Assembly (NCBI GenBank): GCA_023052935.1
Contig: CM041292.1
Location: forward strand, 176,100,111-176,164,110
Direction of reading: 5' to 3'
Length of the DNA: 64,000 nucleotides
Source of the DNA: Piezodorus guildinii
Lineage: Eukaryota; Arthropoda; Insecta; Hemiptera; Pentatomidae
Each line of letters starts with the position of its first letter. Positions within the stretch are counted from its first letter, which is position 1. The position numbers and the translations under genes are program-made. Shown here piece after piece: positions 11,331 to 22,479 of this stretch. The notes under the pieces were generated by a model. It saw only the letters and a program-made list of their open reading frames with translations, did not search any database and was not told the origin of the DNA.

Positions 11331-12065
11331 GGCAACTCACGACTTTCACTTACCTCCATTTTTAAAATCAATAATAGAATTTTCAAAAAACAGTTAGAGA
11401 TAAAAATACGTGAAACTATTAAGGAATTAATTAAATTGAATTTATATAGAAACATGTGTTTTATTAAAAAATCTATTATATTATTATCTAAAATAATCAG
11501 TTAGTTTTATGTTTATTTCATCACTCTCTATTAACTTTTAAAAGCTTTTGTATGAGATAATTTTTTTTCAAAAATCTTTAGTTTTCCAACGGTATATCAT
11601 ACATTTATATCACTGCTCTTATGTTCAAAAACGAAAAATTGCATTAAAAAAATATTTTTTCTATTTTCTCATTTAGTTGGGTATCGAATTTATTCAATTT
11701 ATATATTTACCTGTTTTTCATCGGCGTTAACAAGATAATATAGTTATTTTTATTAAATCTACAAAATTTAAGGTACTTTAGGGGAAATAATATCGGCATT
11801 TAAGCCCTGTCAGACCATTTTAATCGGAATGAAACCTACATGATATGAAGCCCTTTTAAATTTTACATCGATATAGCAAGTTTAATCAAAATCGTCAAAA
11901 CTGTTTTCGAGAAAATCGAAAAAAAGGTGCAAAATGAATAGTATAAAGTGCCTCTTCTGGTAAGCTCGTTTTGATAAAAAAAAGTTTTGTAACGTCTCGG
12001 GCGTATAGTTGTCTTAAATATGAAATTTCAGTTTCATAGGACTTACCGTTTCCGCCCGGGAGTTA

Positions 12066-12099
<34 letters not shown>

Positions 12100-12240
12100 C
12101 TTTTTTGCGGAACTGGGTGATTTTGACTCAGGGGACCCTAAAACGTGTATTTCCGTTGAAAAATGGAATTCGAAAATTTTCATGATCGCTATATATACTA
12201 TATATAATAAGTGAAAGTAAAAATATTCCATTGATTTTAA
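11326..12240 (-). repeat. Repeat family A copy with (CA)n
   Basis: Near-complete copy in reverse. It opens with TCTGGTGCGGGCAACTCACG and ACTTTCACTTACCTCC, passes 'CATGTTTC', 'ACGGTATATCATACATTTATA' and 'GACCATTTTAATCGGAATGA', and ends with the CA microsatellite (about 12068-12097), GAAAATTTTCATGATCGC and AAGTGAAAGTA. Short ORFs here (12020-12243) are repeat-borne and not coding. Confidence 0.85.
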
Positions 12241-12809
12241 CATCGAATATAAGTGAAAGTCGTATATTGCAGATTTTGTTTGCTCCCTTCAGCTTGGACA
12301 TGGACCTCTAAAGACAACTGATTCTCTCTTCGATATAAGTAAAGTTTGTACGAGGTCCCTAATCGTTGCCCAGCCGAGATATCTAGACTTACACTTCATT
12401 AAGCCCTGATTTATCAGGACTTCGATTGGATATAGCACCGAGGATTTAGATCTACAAAGAGATTTTCTCAGATATCTCCGAGCTATTGGCTAATCAGTCT
12501 CTCTGGAAATGTTTCTTCCTTTATATCACGGTTAAATTCCTAATAATTGTCATACTATTTATAACCCACGTATTTAGAATGTTGTGTCAATTTAGATATA
12601 CATTTTTGCGTTTATTAAAAAAGTAACTGTTTGAGCCTGAACGTATTAATTAATTGAAAGTTTTAATGAGACAAAAGAAATACTTTACCTCCCACTGCTC
12701 TCAAGCTGGAAGTTGCTATTTATCCTCTGCCGCCTCCTTCAACCTTTTTCCATGAAGACATCGTTTCGTAGCCTTCCCAAAGATTGCCGTCTAACCACAA
12801 GTTGCCTAC
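12241..12809. other. No recognisable feature
   Basis: Less AT-biased than its surroundings, but no open frame or repeat match was found. 'CGAGATATC', 'CAGATATCTCCGAG' and similar words recur in both orientations around 12380-12480 and may fold. Confidence 0.4.
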
Positions 12810-13100
12810 CCGTCGCACTGGGCAAAAATCACGATTTAGTGGTCAAAGTCCTATAGTTATTCACCTAATCAAGATAAATTAAAGTTCTTCTATCATTTAT
12901 GAGTAGAGAATGGCTTTTATCAGTGAGTGTAAAAATATTACTCTCCTTACATTTTTTAATTATTTTTCAAAGTTACTGATTCCATACATTTTTTTTTTAT
13001 TTGATCTATATAAAATATATTGGAGCATTTGAATCGAAAGAAATGAGAGTTTAATAGGGTTTTACAATCGCTTCACTCAGGAACTTACGACTTATACAAA
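12810..13100 (+). repeat. Repeat family D, copy 2
   Basis: Begins near GCACTGGGCAAAAATCACG and aligns with 10085-10380 through 'ATTTAGTGGTC' and 'AAGATAAATTAAA'. Confidence 0.55.
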
Positions 13101-14034
13101 ATTTATAAGGAATTGTTTGAAGACAAAAAATCGACAACAAATAATATATTTTGGATACTTATCCTGTAAATAATTTATTTTTTATTTTAATAAAACAAAT
13201 AAAAGACAAATTATAAAATATGAGCCATATTTTAGGATTTTGCCTGATTTAATGTTAAAAAATATGTCAAATTTTTAAATCTAGATTTATTTTTTAAATT
13301 TTGTGTACAGAATTTATTCAGCTGAAGAGAAATCTCTCACTTTTTATTATTTTTTGTTCATCCCTACCTCGCCTTTGAAGGCTATAGGGAGTGAGGGCGG
13401 GGGATAAATTCCTAGATAAAAGTCCCTCTCCCCCCAGCAACGAAAATCTAACTCGTATTTATATATAGTACTTATTATTATCGAAACTCGTTATTTGGTT
13501 TCACGAGTTTTTTTTTTACAAGAAACCTCTAACTTTTCGAACAGGTAGAGTAAACGTTTATACTGGAGGCTATTACGAGAAGAAAACAGTTCTGCAAGTA
13601 GCTTGGAGATGTTCCCAGAACCTCCGCACCGGCATTCTATTCTTCCATTGAAGGCTTTAATACCTCCCCCAAAGCCTAAACTAACCTGATTAACTTTGAA
13701 GTTGTCGAGCCTTTTCTGGAGAGTTTCCTGTCGCTTGGGTTCGATACCCACCGATTTCGCTTCTCACCTGCTTTGACTTGAAAATTCTCTAAACCTCCAC
13801 TGCTATATTTGAGAAACTTTTCCACTACAGACTTCGTCTGCACGCACTAGGGAACTCTTTGAATGGAATCGGATCTGTTGAAATGTGACTTGTAGAACTC
13901 AATAGGTCTCTACCTCCTTATTGAATACTTTCAATTGCTTGTTCGGAGTTGATTTTACCTTTTATATCTTTAGCGAAGGAAAAATACCCTAGGTTATAGA
14001 TGATTGAACAATACATGTATTGTGTTTTTTTTTT
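13101..14034. other. Unassigned sequence
   Basis: A moderately GC-richer stretch lies at 13380-13960. An 86-codon minus frame (13491-13751) shows no recognisable domain. A word like a pol III B-box (GGGTTCGATACCC) sits at about 13737-13749 on + without a clear A-box. I assign no function. Confidence 0.4.
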
Positions 14035-14305
14035 ATTTAACTTCATGATACTATGGCTAATCGGACGATGCTACAGTGGGAGTCCTAAATTTTTCCTGTC
14101 CAGGTTTTATTAGGAAAGGGATCTTTAACGAGTACCTGACATCGAACAGGCTCGGAACCACCTTTTAACGTCCCTGCGAAGGACGGCATGACAAAGGAAT
14201 GTTTACTCCCATTAAAAAATCCTAGGACCACCTGCGGGTTCTAACCCGTGACCTTTGGCATAGGAGGCTGTTACGCTAACCACCCAGCTACAACAGATCC
14301 CAATA
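14035..14305 (-). repeat. SINE-1 copy, tRNA-derived
   Basis: On - it reads TAGCTGGGTGGTTAGCG (A-box-like), then GGTCACGGGTTAGAACCC (B-box-like), a body with GTCCTTCGCAGGGACG, and a 3' tail with ACTCCCACTGTAGCATCGTC and CGATTAGCCATAGTA. The same head, body and tail occur at 47226-47458 and 48990-49262, and tails alone occur at 48.5 and 60.7 kb. Confidence 0.78.
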
Positions 14306-14486
14306 CATGTATTCATATACCGAAAAACCTCTTTTCCCATTTTGTTTTTCTCTTATGACTGGTTGTGTATAGTTTTTATTGTATAATTGGCGTGACCAAG
14401 GGATAGAGATAGTGGAGAGTGCTCTCCGACTCCCAGACTAGAACACGGCAGAGGCAGAGTTATTTATTATATTATATCTATTATAG

Positions 14487-15355
14487 TGGTTCCAAACGCA
14501 CTTTTTCGAGAAAAAAAAAGTCTACACTGGTCATTCTATTTTAGTTATGTCAGCCATTTTGACATACTTTGTTCCTTAATGAATTTACTTTCAATTGTAT
14601 GCTTGGAAATTTTTTAGCTGTTTGTTTATCATTTTTAATAATGAACCTTTGTAATAGACCAAACAAATAAGAAAAATTAACCCCTCTCCACCTCAAAATT
14701 TGAAGGCTTACGTTTCAATATATAAAAGAATTAAAAAAAAAATCCCTTTGTCCGCCTTTCGCTGTACGCCGTCCGCGGCATTTTTCTAAAACTACTAGAC
14801 CATTTTTTAAGCCATAATTTCAGAGAAATGTCTCTTTAACTATTTATTCTTATCTATATCTTTAAATTTCCTGCCTTACAGTTTGTTTACAATCGGTAGT
14901 AGATAAGTTTAAGATAACTTTGAGTTTCATTTAACGAAATGAATAATTCTTAATTTAAAAAAAAACAAAAAACAATCATAAAAATGTTTTCTATCTTGGA
15001 AAATAACGGAGTTATTGAATTAAGTCAGATTTAATCGGCCGCCATTTTTAAAATAACCAGTTGATATCAACGTTAAGATTGATCAACGTCAGGGGTTAAG
15101 ATCATTTTAGATGCCCTTGTATTTTTGTAGCGAATTTTCGAAAAAAAAAAAAAAAGTAAGGAAAGATTTCCTTTCTCTCTTTTTTTTTTAATCGCAATTA
15201 ACTGATTCAAAAACTCTTTACACATTTTGCTCTATTTTTTAAAAATAACTGAGTTAGTGGCGTATTTATGAGTAAAGTTTCAATTTTCCTTTCTTTTCCC
15301 ATTTTCTCTTTTTCATAATCGTTCGCGTTTTTTTGGTTAAAAAACGCTAGCAGAT
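14487..15355 (+). repeat. Repeat family B copy
   Basis: Starts AGTGGTTCCAAACGCACTTT, then 'GTAATAGACCAAACAAATAAG', 'CCTCAAAATTTGAAGGCTTA' and 'CGCTGTACGCCGTCCGCGGC', and continues to 'GAGTTAGTGGCGT' and 'TTCGCGTTTTTTTGGTTAAA'. The CAGTGGTTC-type end resembles terminal inverted repeats of hAT-superfamily MITEs. The reverse complement of this end is seen at 45913-45932. Confidence 0.65.
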
Positions 15356-15364
15356 AATATCAGA

Positions 15365-15985
15365 TAACCAGAGCCACTTCATACTATCCATTTTGTACCT
15401 TTTTATGATTTTCTTGAAAACGGTTGTAACGATGTTGATTAAACTCGCTATATCTATGTAAAATTAAATGAGCTCTAATACTATGAAGGTTTTGTCCTGA
15501 TTAAAATAGCCAGACAGAGCTTAAATGCCAATATTTTTAATTGTCTTCCTCTTAAAAGTACCTTTAATTTTGTAGATTCTATAAAATAACCATATAATCT
15601 TTTAGAATTAATAAATATGTAAGTGGAACGAATTCTATATCCAACTGAAGGAGAAAGGAACAAAAATATTTCCTATGCAATTTTTGTGTTTTTGAACATA
15701 AAAACAGTAACATAGGTGTAATAATATATATATATATATATATAATATAACATAGTATACATCGTTGGAAAGAAAAGAAAAGAGAAACAGAAAGCCGATA
15801 AAACTAACTAATTGGCGTAGGTAATAATGTAATAAATTATTAATAAAACACAGGTTTCTATTGAAACTCAATGTAATTAGTACTTTAAAAATTTGTTTTT
15901 CTCTCTAAATGTATTTGAAAATTGTTGACTTTATTTTAACAACTTAGGTAAGTGAAAGTAGTGTGTTGCGCGCACTAGTTTTTTT
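15365..15985 (+). repeat. Repeat family A copy, 5' truncated
   Basis: From 'TTTTGTACCTTTTTATGATT' through 'TTAATAAAACACAGGTTTC' to 'GGTAAGTGAAAGTAGTGTG' and 'GCGCGCACTAG'. A TA tract at about 15724-15745 is inside it. Confidence 0.8.
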
Positions 15986-17094
15986 AGTTATTTTATCATC
16001 CATTGGAATGAAATAGAATGTGCATGTAGTACATTTTTTAAAGAACTGAATGCAATTTTCAAATTTCTTGAGTGATTTTTTTTTTTTATTAAATATTTAG
16101 ACGAAATTTCATAAAACTAAACCATTAGAATATAAATATATCAACTTATCAATTTCTTAAAAAATCGTTTTGAAAGAAGTGTTTCGATTGGCAAATTTAT
16201 TTATTAGATCCTGTGACAACACATAGTTGAAGAGGTTCAGATAAAAAATGAAAAATTAGGTAGTAATGGAGAAGTCTAGGAGATAAATTATAGCAAGCTC
16301 TTGATTTGTTAGAAGCTCCATATAGCGTGTCGAATATGATTTTTAGTATAAAAGTAAACTCGATCGTGTTGTTCCCAATAGTTCAGTCAGTAGTCAGTAG
16401 GTCTGAATAGGTTTGATGATGGGCTAGTAAATTAGTTATTGGAGTTTATTGTCAAACTAGACTGGGGAAGGGTGGTTCTGTTTAGTATTATCTATTGTTG
16501 GCTAAGTTCTTGTCCCTTAAGTTTGAGTCCAGGCTGACCAGGAACTTTGAATATAATCCATTACTCAAACAAAGCGGAGGATGAATCATAATTTTAATTA
16601 TAGTCATAGGTCTTAGCATGAAAATGAAGCTACCGAAAACAGAGAAAAACAAATTTACAAAGGAAGATATACTTTGGGATGTCGGTCAATATATAAAAAA
16701 ATAGTGTGAACTATTTACTGATAGAGATATAAGAGAGTTAGAAAACTATTTTTATTTTTCAAAATTATAGAAAATAAAAAGATTAAAAATTACAAAAATA
16801 AAATAAATACCATGTTTGGATTTTAAACTAAAATCAGACGCACTCCATAGTCTTCAGAGCTTGCGTTTATGACATTATTCTTTAATATATCTATTTAATT
16901 AATAAATAACACAATTTATTTACATTAAGAAGACCATTTATATATTTTAAATACCTTCACTAAGTTTTTAATAGTTTAATTCTCTTGAGCGCTATTCTAT
17001 AGGTGAAAGGAGATCTGAAGTAAATAACCAATGCCTGCCAATCTTTTTCATTAACTCTATTTGATCTCATGTACATGCCCTAAGGTCCCGCACA
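15986..17094. other. No recognisable feature
   Basis: AT-rich. No open frame of interest and no clear family match. Confidence 0.5.
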
Positions 17095-17560
17095 CAGTGG
17101 TTCCAAACGCACTTCGGGACAAATTCTGCTCTGGTCGTTTTGTTCCTTAGTTAATTTACTTTCAATTGTATGATTGGAATTTTTTTAGCTGTTTGCTTAT
17201 TATTTTCAATAGTAAACCTTTGTAATCGACCAAACAAATACAAAAAATTACCCCTCCATTCCTCAAAATTTGAGGGCTTACGTTTCAAAATACACCGAAC
17301 CTTAATAAAGATTTTTAATAAATCCGTCTGTCGGTCTTCCGCCGTACGCCGTCCGATGTATTTTTTCAAAACTAATAGACCAATTTTTTTTTAATTCGCC
17401 ACGAAAATACAAAGACATCTGATGATCCTAACATTAAGTATTTTAACCTGATTAACATTAAGTATTTTAAGAGATCTTTAAATTAGTTAGTTATTTAATT
17501 TCATTTTAACAGCCGAATTAGGTAAAATTCGTGTGTTGCCCTTACCAGATTTAGTTTGTT
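17095..17560 (+). repeat. Repeat family B copy
   Basis: Starts CAGTGGTTCCAAACGCACTT and follows the family through 'GTAATCGACCAAACAAATAC', 'CCTCAAAATTTGAGGGCTTA' and 'CGCCGTACGCCGTCCGATG', to 'AGACATCTGATGATCCTAAC'. It ends beside a family A-like 3' word, TCGTGTGTTGCCC, at about 17530. Confidence 0.7.
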
Positions 17561-17870
17561 ATTTTGAAGAAAGAATCTTTGTAATCGAGCAAATATAAAA
17601 ATTACCCCTCTCTAACTCTGAGGGCTTAAGTTTCAAGATACGTAGAACCCGAAAGACAAAAACTGAAAATTCGTTAATCCGCCACCCGTCATAAGCCTTC
17701 CGCGTATTTTCATTTTTTTTTTTTTTAAATCGGCACAAACATACTAGCGCATCCACAGATGATCCTAACATCTAAAAGTTTATTTTTGGTAGAGGATTAA
17801 ATTTCTAACAACAAAATAAAAAATAATCATTGAAATCGGTTCAGAAATAGCGTTTTGAAGTTATACTATA
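17561..17870 (+). repeat. Repeat family B partial copy
   Basis: 'CTTTGTAATCGAGCAAATA', 'CTCTGAGGGCTTAAGTTTCA', 'GATGATCCTAACA', 'TCATTGAAATCGGTTCAGAA'. It lacks the terminal CAGTGGTT end and is diverged. Confidence 0.6.
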
Positions 17871-17874
17871 TATC

Positions 17875-18026
17875 GGCTTACTAATACCTTTCTAAGGCAG
17901 TGGTGACTCCGAAACTGTATTAATTAATACATAAATTTTCGTTCTTATTTTATAAAACTATTGGATTTCTTTTCCTAAGGTATCATTTTTACCAACTTAT
18001 TATTGGATATAAGATGGCATAAAAGT
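17875..18026 (+). repeat. Repeat family E, left part of an interrupted copy
   Basis: Together with 23052-23415 it forms one older repeat, split by element 2. The same sequence runs uninterrupted at 28385-28940: 'TTTCTAAGGCAG', 'GAAACTGTATTAATTAAT', 'TTTTATAAAACTATTG' and 'CTAAGGTATCAT' just before the insertion point. Confidence 0.8.
18015..18026. repeat. Target-site duplication, 3' side of element 2
   Basis: TGGCATAAAAGT, identical to 23040-23051. The uninterrupted relative at 28.5 kb has TGGCATAAAGGA at the equivalent place, confirming this as target sequence. Confidence 0.93.
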
Positions 18027-18080
18027 TTTTTTTTTTTTGTTTTTATATTTTATTGAAATTTACAACTGTATAGGAATACA

Positions 18081-20822
18081 TCAAGTAAATGTGCTGATTA
18101 AAGATAGTGTACATAAAAAACCTGAAGAGAAACTGTAATTAATCCAAACAAGAAGGTCTCGAGGCCATCTTCTTTTCAGACGCCTCGGAGGATTGTCGGG
18201 AATTGAAGAGGAAGCAAGGATTGAAACTAGTGGGTTAGAGTGGGATTGGAGTTTGTCATGGAAGGATTGATACCTGGTTCGGGCCAAATCAGCTACAAAG
18301 GGAATATTAAGGTCTTTATGGATAAGCTTATTCGTGACAAAATAAGGAGCGTTTAGGATTTTTCGAAGGATTTTGGATTGTAAGGATTGGATACGGGAAG
18401 AATTTGATGGTTTAGTGGAGCCCCATAGCTCAACTCCGTAAGTCCAGATAGGTCTTAAGATGGTCATGTAGATGAGTCTTTTGTAGTTAAGGCAAAGGTT
18501 AGAGCGTTTGTCTAGTAAGTGTTGAAGTAACCCAAAGCGGCGAGCAGTTTCTTGTCGTTTCAGTCTAGTGTGCGGATTCCATGTTAAACGTTTGTCAAGT
18601 AGAAGCCCTAGGTAGCAGATCTGTTCAACTGGTACGAGCGGAATGTTATTAAAGGATACTGTAGGGCAGGATGTCATAGGTTTACGACGTAGGGTGAAGG
18701 TAATTTGGTGGGATTTGTTGGAATTTATTTTAATTCTCCAATTCTGACACCATACCTCTAGGTCTCTGATGTGGGATTGGAGATTTTGAGAGGCAACAGT
18801 GGGATCATTATTGACTGATAATACACAAGTGTCATCTGCATAAGTAGAAAGGAAAGTATTAGGATGTGATGGGATATCAGCTGTATAAACTGTATAAAGA
18901 ATGGGTCCTAGGATACTGCCTTGAGGAACACCAGCAGACTGGGTAAAAATTGTTGAATAGGAACTATTGTTGTTGGTTCTGAAGGATCTGTCAGAAAGGT
19001 AGGACTGGATAATGAGGAAGTAAGTAGGAGGCAGGAATTTACGGAGTTTGTAAAGCAGTCCCGGGTGCCAGACTCGGTCAAAGGCCTGTTCCACGTCGAG
19101 AAAGACTCCCGTGCAGTACAATCCGCGCTCCAATGTAGACGAGACAACATCCACCACACAATGGCATTGCTGGATAGTGGAGTGGGATGTTCGGAATCCA
19201 AACTGGTGGTTTGGGATTATGTGGTTTAATTCTAGGATTGGGTATAGGCGTTTAAGGATGAGTCTTTCCAGAATTTTACCCATTATAGGTAAAAGAGAGA
19301 TAGGACGGTAGGAAGAGGGAAGTTCTAGCGGCTTTTTGGGTTTAGGTATCATTTTAACGATGGATAATTTCCAAGGATTAGGAAAGTATGTCGTACGGAG
19401 TATGGAGTTGTAGATGTAGGTGAGGAGTAGGATGGCTTTTCTCGGAAGTTGTTTTAGGATATGGGCAGTAATAAGATCATGTCCAGGTGCTTTCCGGGAA
19501 GGTAATCTTTGGATTATGTTTGATATTTCAGAAGGATGAAATGCTTTAGGAGGAAGAGCCATCTGGAGGGGAATGTCCAGCTCTGCTTCAATACATTCGA
19601 GGTGATTGGGATTAAGGATATCGGGATGCGGATTGTAAATTTTAAAGAGATGCTGTGCGAATATCTGGGACTTTTCTTCTTCAGATCTAGTCCAGGATTG
19701 GGATTCATTAAGGAGTGGATGATTAAAATCTTTAAAATTTAGGAGCTTCTTAGTGGTCCTCCACAGTGATTTGTCGGTAGTACTAAGGTTTTCAGTCATG
19801 TTAAGTAAGTTTTGAATTTTAAATGTCCTAATTTCAGATTTCAGTTTGTTAGTCAGTTGGGTATAATAAGTTTTGTCTGCAGGGTACCTAGTCCTATGCC
19901 ACTTTGATCTTGCTCGGCGCTTTTCTCTTATTAAGGTACGAATGTGCTGTGGCAGATTAGTTTGTTGAGAGATGTTAATATTGGTGGTTGTTGTGTTATC
20001 GTATATACTGCTAGCTATTGAGTCAGTCAGTTTTTCTATGGCTCTGTCGATATTGTGTTTAGTTTTTAGTGGGAGTTTTAAGTCCATTTTGGAGTCCAAG
20101 TCCGATCGAAATCTGTCCCAGTTTACTCGTCCATTTATTAATTTAGGAGGTGAAGGTTTAGGGACAAAACTCGAATGCAAGGAGAGCAGAACTGGACTGT
20201 GGTCAGACTTGACTATTGCTTGGGAGGTGGGAAATTGAGATGAGACAAATATATCCAGGATGTCGGGACGTTTTTTGGAGGATGTTGGCCAGTTAGTGGG
20301 AGTCATGGGCGAAAGGATAGAATAACTATTTGAGGTTGAGACGCTAGAGAGGATATTACCACGGGTATTGGATGATCGACAACCCCACCGTTGGTGTTTA
20401 GCGTTGAAGTCTCCTCCAGCAATGAAGCGGGGTCCAAGAGATTGGAAGAAGGAATTAAGATGGCTATAGGAAATGGAGTTGCCAGGTGGACAGTATACAG
20501 CTGACAGAGTTATTTGGAAAGGACGAGTTGAAATGATTACAGAGGTTGATTGTATGGCGTCAGTGGGAGTAGAAGGAACTAGGGAATGGGGTATGGATTT
20601 ATGGATTAGAATGCAAGAACCAGCATGTGCAGTGTTGTCTGGGTGGTCTGATCTGTAAGTAAAGTAGTCCCGTATGTAAAAACGTGACCGTTGTGTGAAG
20701 TGCGTTTCAGTCAGTAATGCAATGTCTATGTTGTTGTCATGTAAAAATAAGTCCAATTCAACACGGTGGTTATGCAAGCCATTAGCATTCCACAGAATGA
20801 TGGCAAGGGGCCTTACACTCAT
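18081..20822 (-). CDS. ORF2 protein of element 2: endonuclease-reverse transcriptase
   Basis: 913 residues, intact. The N-terminal APE-like endonuclease (about 1-225) nicks the target; motifs are LWNANG near residue 10, LLTETHF, GGDFNAKHQRWG and KSDHSPV. The reverse transcriptase (about 400-700) copies the element RNA: LPSRKAPGHD, SYRPISLLPI, QFGFRTSHST, GVFLDVEQAFDRVWH, AGVPQGSILGP, catalytic TYADD, and LGLLLDKRLTWNPH. The C-terminal region ends PPRRLKRRWPRDLLV plus about 20 extra residues. All expected catalytic signatures are present, so this copy may still encode active enzyme. Its ATG overlaps the ORF1 TGA in the tetranucleotide ATGA (20819-20822), pointing to coupled translation. No RNase H domain is seen, as usual for jockey. 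Confidence 0.95.
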   Translation of the reverse strand: MSVRPLAIILWNANGLHNHRVELDLFLHDNNIDIALLTETHFTQRSRFYIRDYFTYRSDHPDNTAHAGSCILIHKSIPHSLVPSTPTDAIQSTSVIISTRPFQITLSAVYCPPGNSISYSHLNSFFQSLGPRFIAGGDFNAKHQRWGCRSSNTRGNILSSVSTSNSYSILSPMTPTNWPTSSKKRPDILDIFVSSQFPTSQAIVKSDHSPVLLSLHSSFVPKPSPPKLINGRVNWDRFRSDLDSKMDLKLPLKTKHNIDRAIEKLTDSIASSIYDNTTTTNINISQQTNLPQHIRTLIREKRRARSKWHRTRYPADKTYYTQLTNKLKSEIRTFKIQNLLNMTENLSTTDKSLWRTTKKLLNFKDFNHPLLNESQSWTRSEEEKSQIFAQHLFKIYNPHPDILNPNHLECIEAELDIPLQMALPPKAFHPSEISNIIQRLPSRKAPGHDLITAHILKQLPRKAILLLTYIYNSILRTTYFPNPWKLSIVKMIPKPKKPLELPSSYRPISLLPIMGKILERLILKRLYPILELNHIIPNHQFGFRTSHSTIQQCHCVVDVVSSTLERGLYCTGVFLDVEQAFDRVWHPGLLYKLRKFLPPTYFLIIQSYLSDRSFRTNNNSSYSTIFTQSAGVPQGSILGPILYTVYTADIPSHPNTFLSTYADDTCVLSVNNDPTVASQNLQSHIRDLEVWCQNWRIKINSNKSHQITFTLRRKPMTSCPTVSFNNIPLVPVEQICYLGLLLDKRLTWNPHTRLKRQETARRFGLLQHLLDKRSNLCLNYKRLIYMTILRPIWTYGVELWGSTKPSNSSRIQSLQSKILRKILNAPYFVTNKLIHKDLNIPFVADLARTRYQSFHDKLQSHSNPLVSILASSSIPDNPPRRLKRRWPRDLLVWINYSFSSGFLCTLSLISTFT

Positions 20823-22479
20823 CGTGAGAGATTGAATGGGATTTCGGTGAGGAGTCTATTGAGTAGGGAGATGAGAGGTCTGATGGTTTCTTGAAGGCTG
20901 AGGAGGAAGGAGTTTAAGATGGAATATATGTCATGTTCATTCGGATTAGGAAAGGGATGTATTTCAGTAGCTTGAGGAGTATAATCTGTATTTGTGGGCT
21001 GTACCCGTCGTGGGGTACGAGGAATTTCATTCAGTGAAGACTGAGGAGGGGTATTTGGTTTCATTTCATGTACGATAGGGCGGGATGGAGCTTGTTGTGG
21101 CTGTTCTGGTGGTAATTTGACCCGTAATGGTAAGTGATGGGAAGGAATTGGTTGGTTCGGTGCTTCAGGTTGAGATTGGGAGTTCTGGGATCTGGGATGG
21201 GATTTCGGAGGCGCCTGACGTCTGGGCTGTGGTTTCTTAGAGATGGTGTCGGAGAATGATTTCTTCGGAGCTAAAGAGGTTTGAACCTTGTTTAGAGGTG
21301 TAGGTTGGTGAGCGTCGTGTGCTTGGTTCTGTTTAAGTTCAGGGAAATTCGCCGAGTCGTCCACAGGAACCTGAGTGATACTCGTCTGTTCTGCGCTTCT
21401 TGAAGGTAGATTAAGCATTCTTTGCCTGAAGATATTTTTGTAGACCTCGCAACCTTTGTAGCTTGCAGGGTGTGCTCCACCACAAAGAGCACATTTCGCC
21501 GTCTCACTTGGTGTTTTCTGACAGGCGTCTGAGGGGTGGGCACCGGCGAATTTTACGCAGCGAGCCTGATGGAAACAATATGACTTGGTGTGCCCCAAGT
21601 TTTGACACTTTGCACACTGCACTATTATTGTTTTTTGCCTTGGCTGCTCAAAACGGATAACAGAATATAACAGTCTTGTCACTTGGAATATATCCGGATT
21701 ATTCTGAGCTGGCTCCAAATCGACAAAAAATAATGGAAGTGGGTATTTTTCGGATGGGTGTAAGACGCAAGAAATATGTCTCACGTAGTGTCCTATCTCT
21801 TCCAGACCTTGTTTAATTGCATCGGTGGGAGTTGATGAGTGAAGTCCCCTCAAGACCACCCTGTATGTTTTTCCTGCCTCAATTGGTAGCAGTGGAAGTC
21901 ATAGTTTTTAGAGGTGAGATAATTTACAAGTTTTTTATAGTTTTCTTTCGAGTTTGTGTTTATTTTTATGTCATTTAGTCGGGAGTAACATCTAAAATTT
22001 GTCTGCCCGATTAATTTGGCGATTTCTTGGCCGAATAACATGAAATTATTGATGTTACTGACGAATATTGGAGGGGCTCTGGGTCAGAAAACCCTTGAGG
22101 TCCTGATACTGTTGAGGAGTTCCCTGAAACTGGTTTGTTAGTAGTAGATGGTGCAGTTGAGGCTGACCGTGTGGCGGAGGTAGCTGGGGCCGTTGAGGTT
22201 GACGGCGCAGCTGATATAGAGGGCTCTGTGAGATCAGTTTTGTTGGCTGCAGTGGTACTGCGGGTTTTTGGAGGTGAGTTCATTTGATTCGATGGCTGCT
22301 TAGTTTTGGCTGCTTTGTTTTGTGTTTTTTTTGTTTGGCGAATCCCCGAGTCCGGGATTTGAGTTCCTTTGTCTTTTGTGACGCGTCCTCTGAAAGTATT
22401 GTGAATCTGACTCACTTATTTCAGAAAAGGGTGTCTCTTCTGCCGAGTCGTCACAAGAAGTATTTATGTCGAGATCCAT
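20819..22479 (-). pseudogene. ORF1 of element 2, frameshifted zinc-knuckle protein
   Basis: A Gag-like RNA-binding protein split over three frames. The probable start is ATG at 22477-22479 (MDLDINTSCDDSAEE...). The frame changes near 22300, again between 22011 and 22041, and again near 21850-21859, where QLRQEKH... must join VVLRGLHSSTPTD. The last open segment (20819-21859) carries the RRM-like pre-knuckle region and three knuckles: CAKC-x4-H-x4-C, CVKF-x3-H-x4-C and CALC-x3-H-x6-C. The second knuckle has Phe where the second Cys should be. The C terminus is Pro/Gln-rich. Comparison with element 1 ORF1 defines the breaks. This decay contrasts with the intact ORF2. Confidence 0.85.

Noticed and set aside
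12020..12243. Recurring ~60-codon frame (MKFQFHRTYRF...-like) at 12.0, 33.9 and 51.6 kb
   Set aside because: It lies antisense or sense within family A copies, includes the CA/GT microsatellite, and its frame is not kept between copies. Repeat artefact, not a gene.
13491..13751. 86-codon minus frame as a gene
   Set aside because: No recognisable domain, no splice-site context that I can support, and part of it may be a SINE-like segment.
19972..20658. Plus-strand frames opposite element 2 ORF2
   Set aside because: Antisense shadows of a well-supported coding region.
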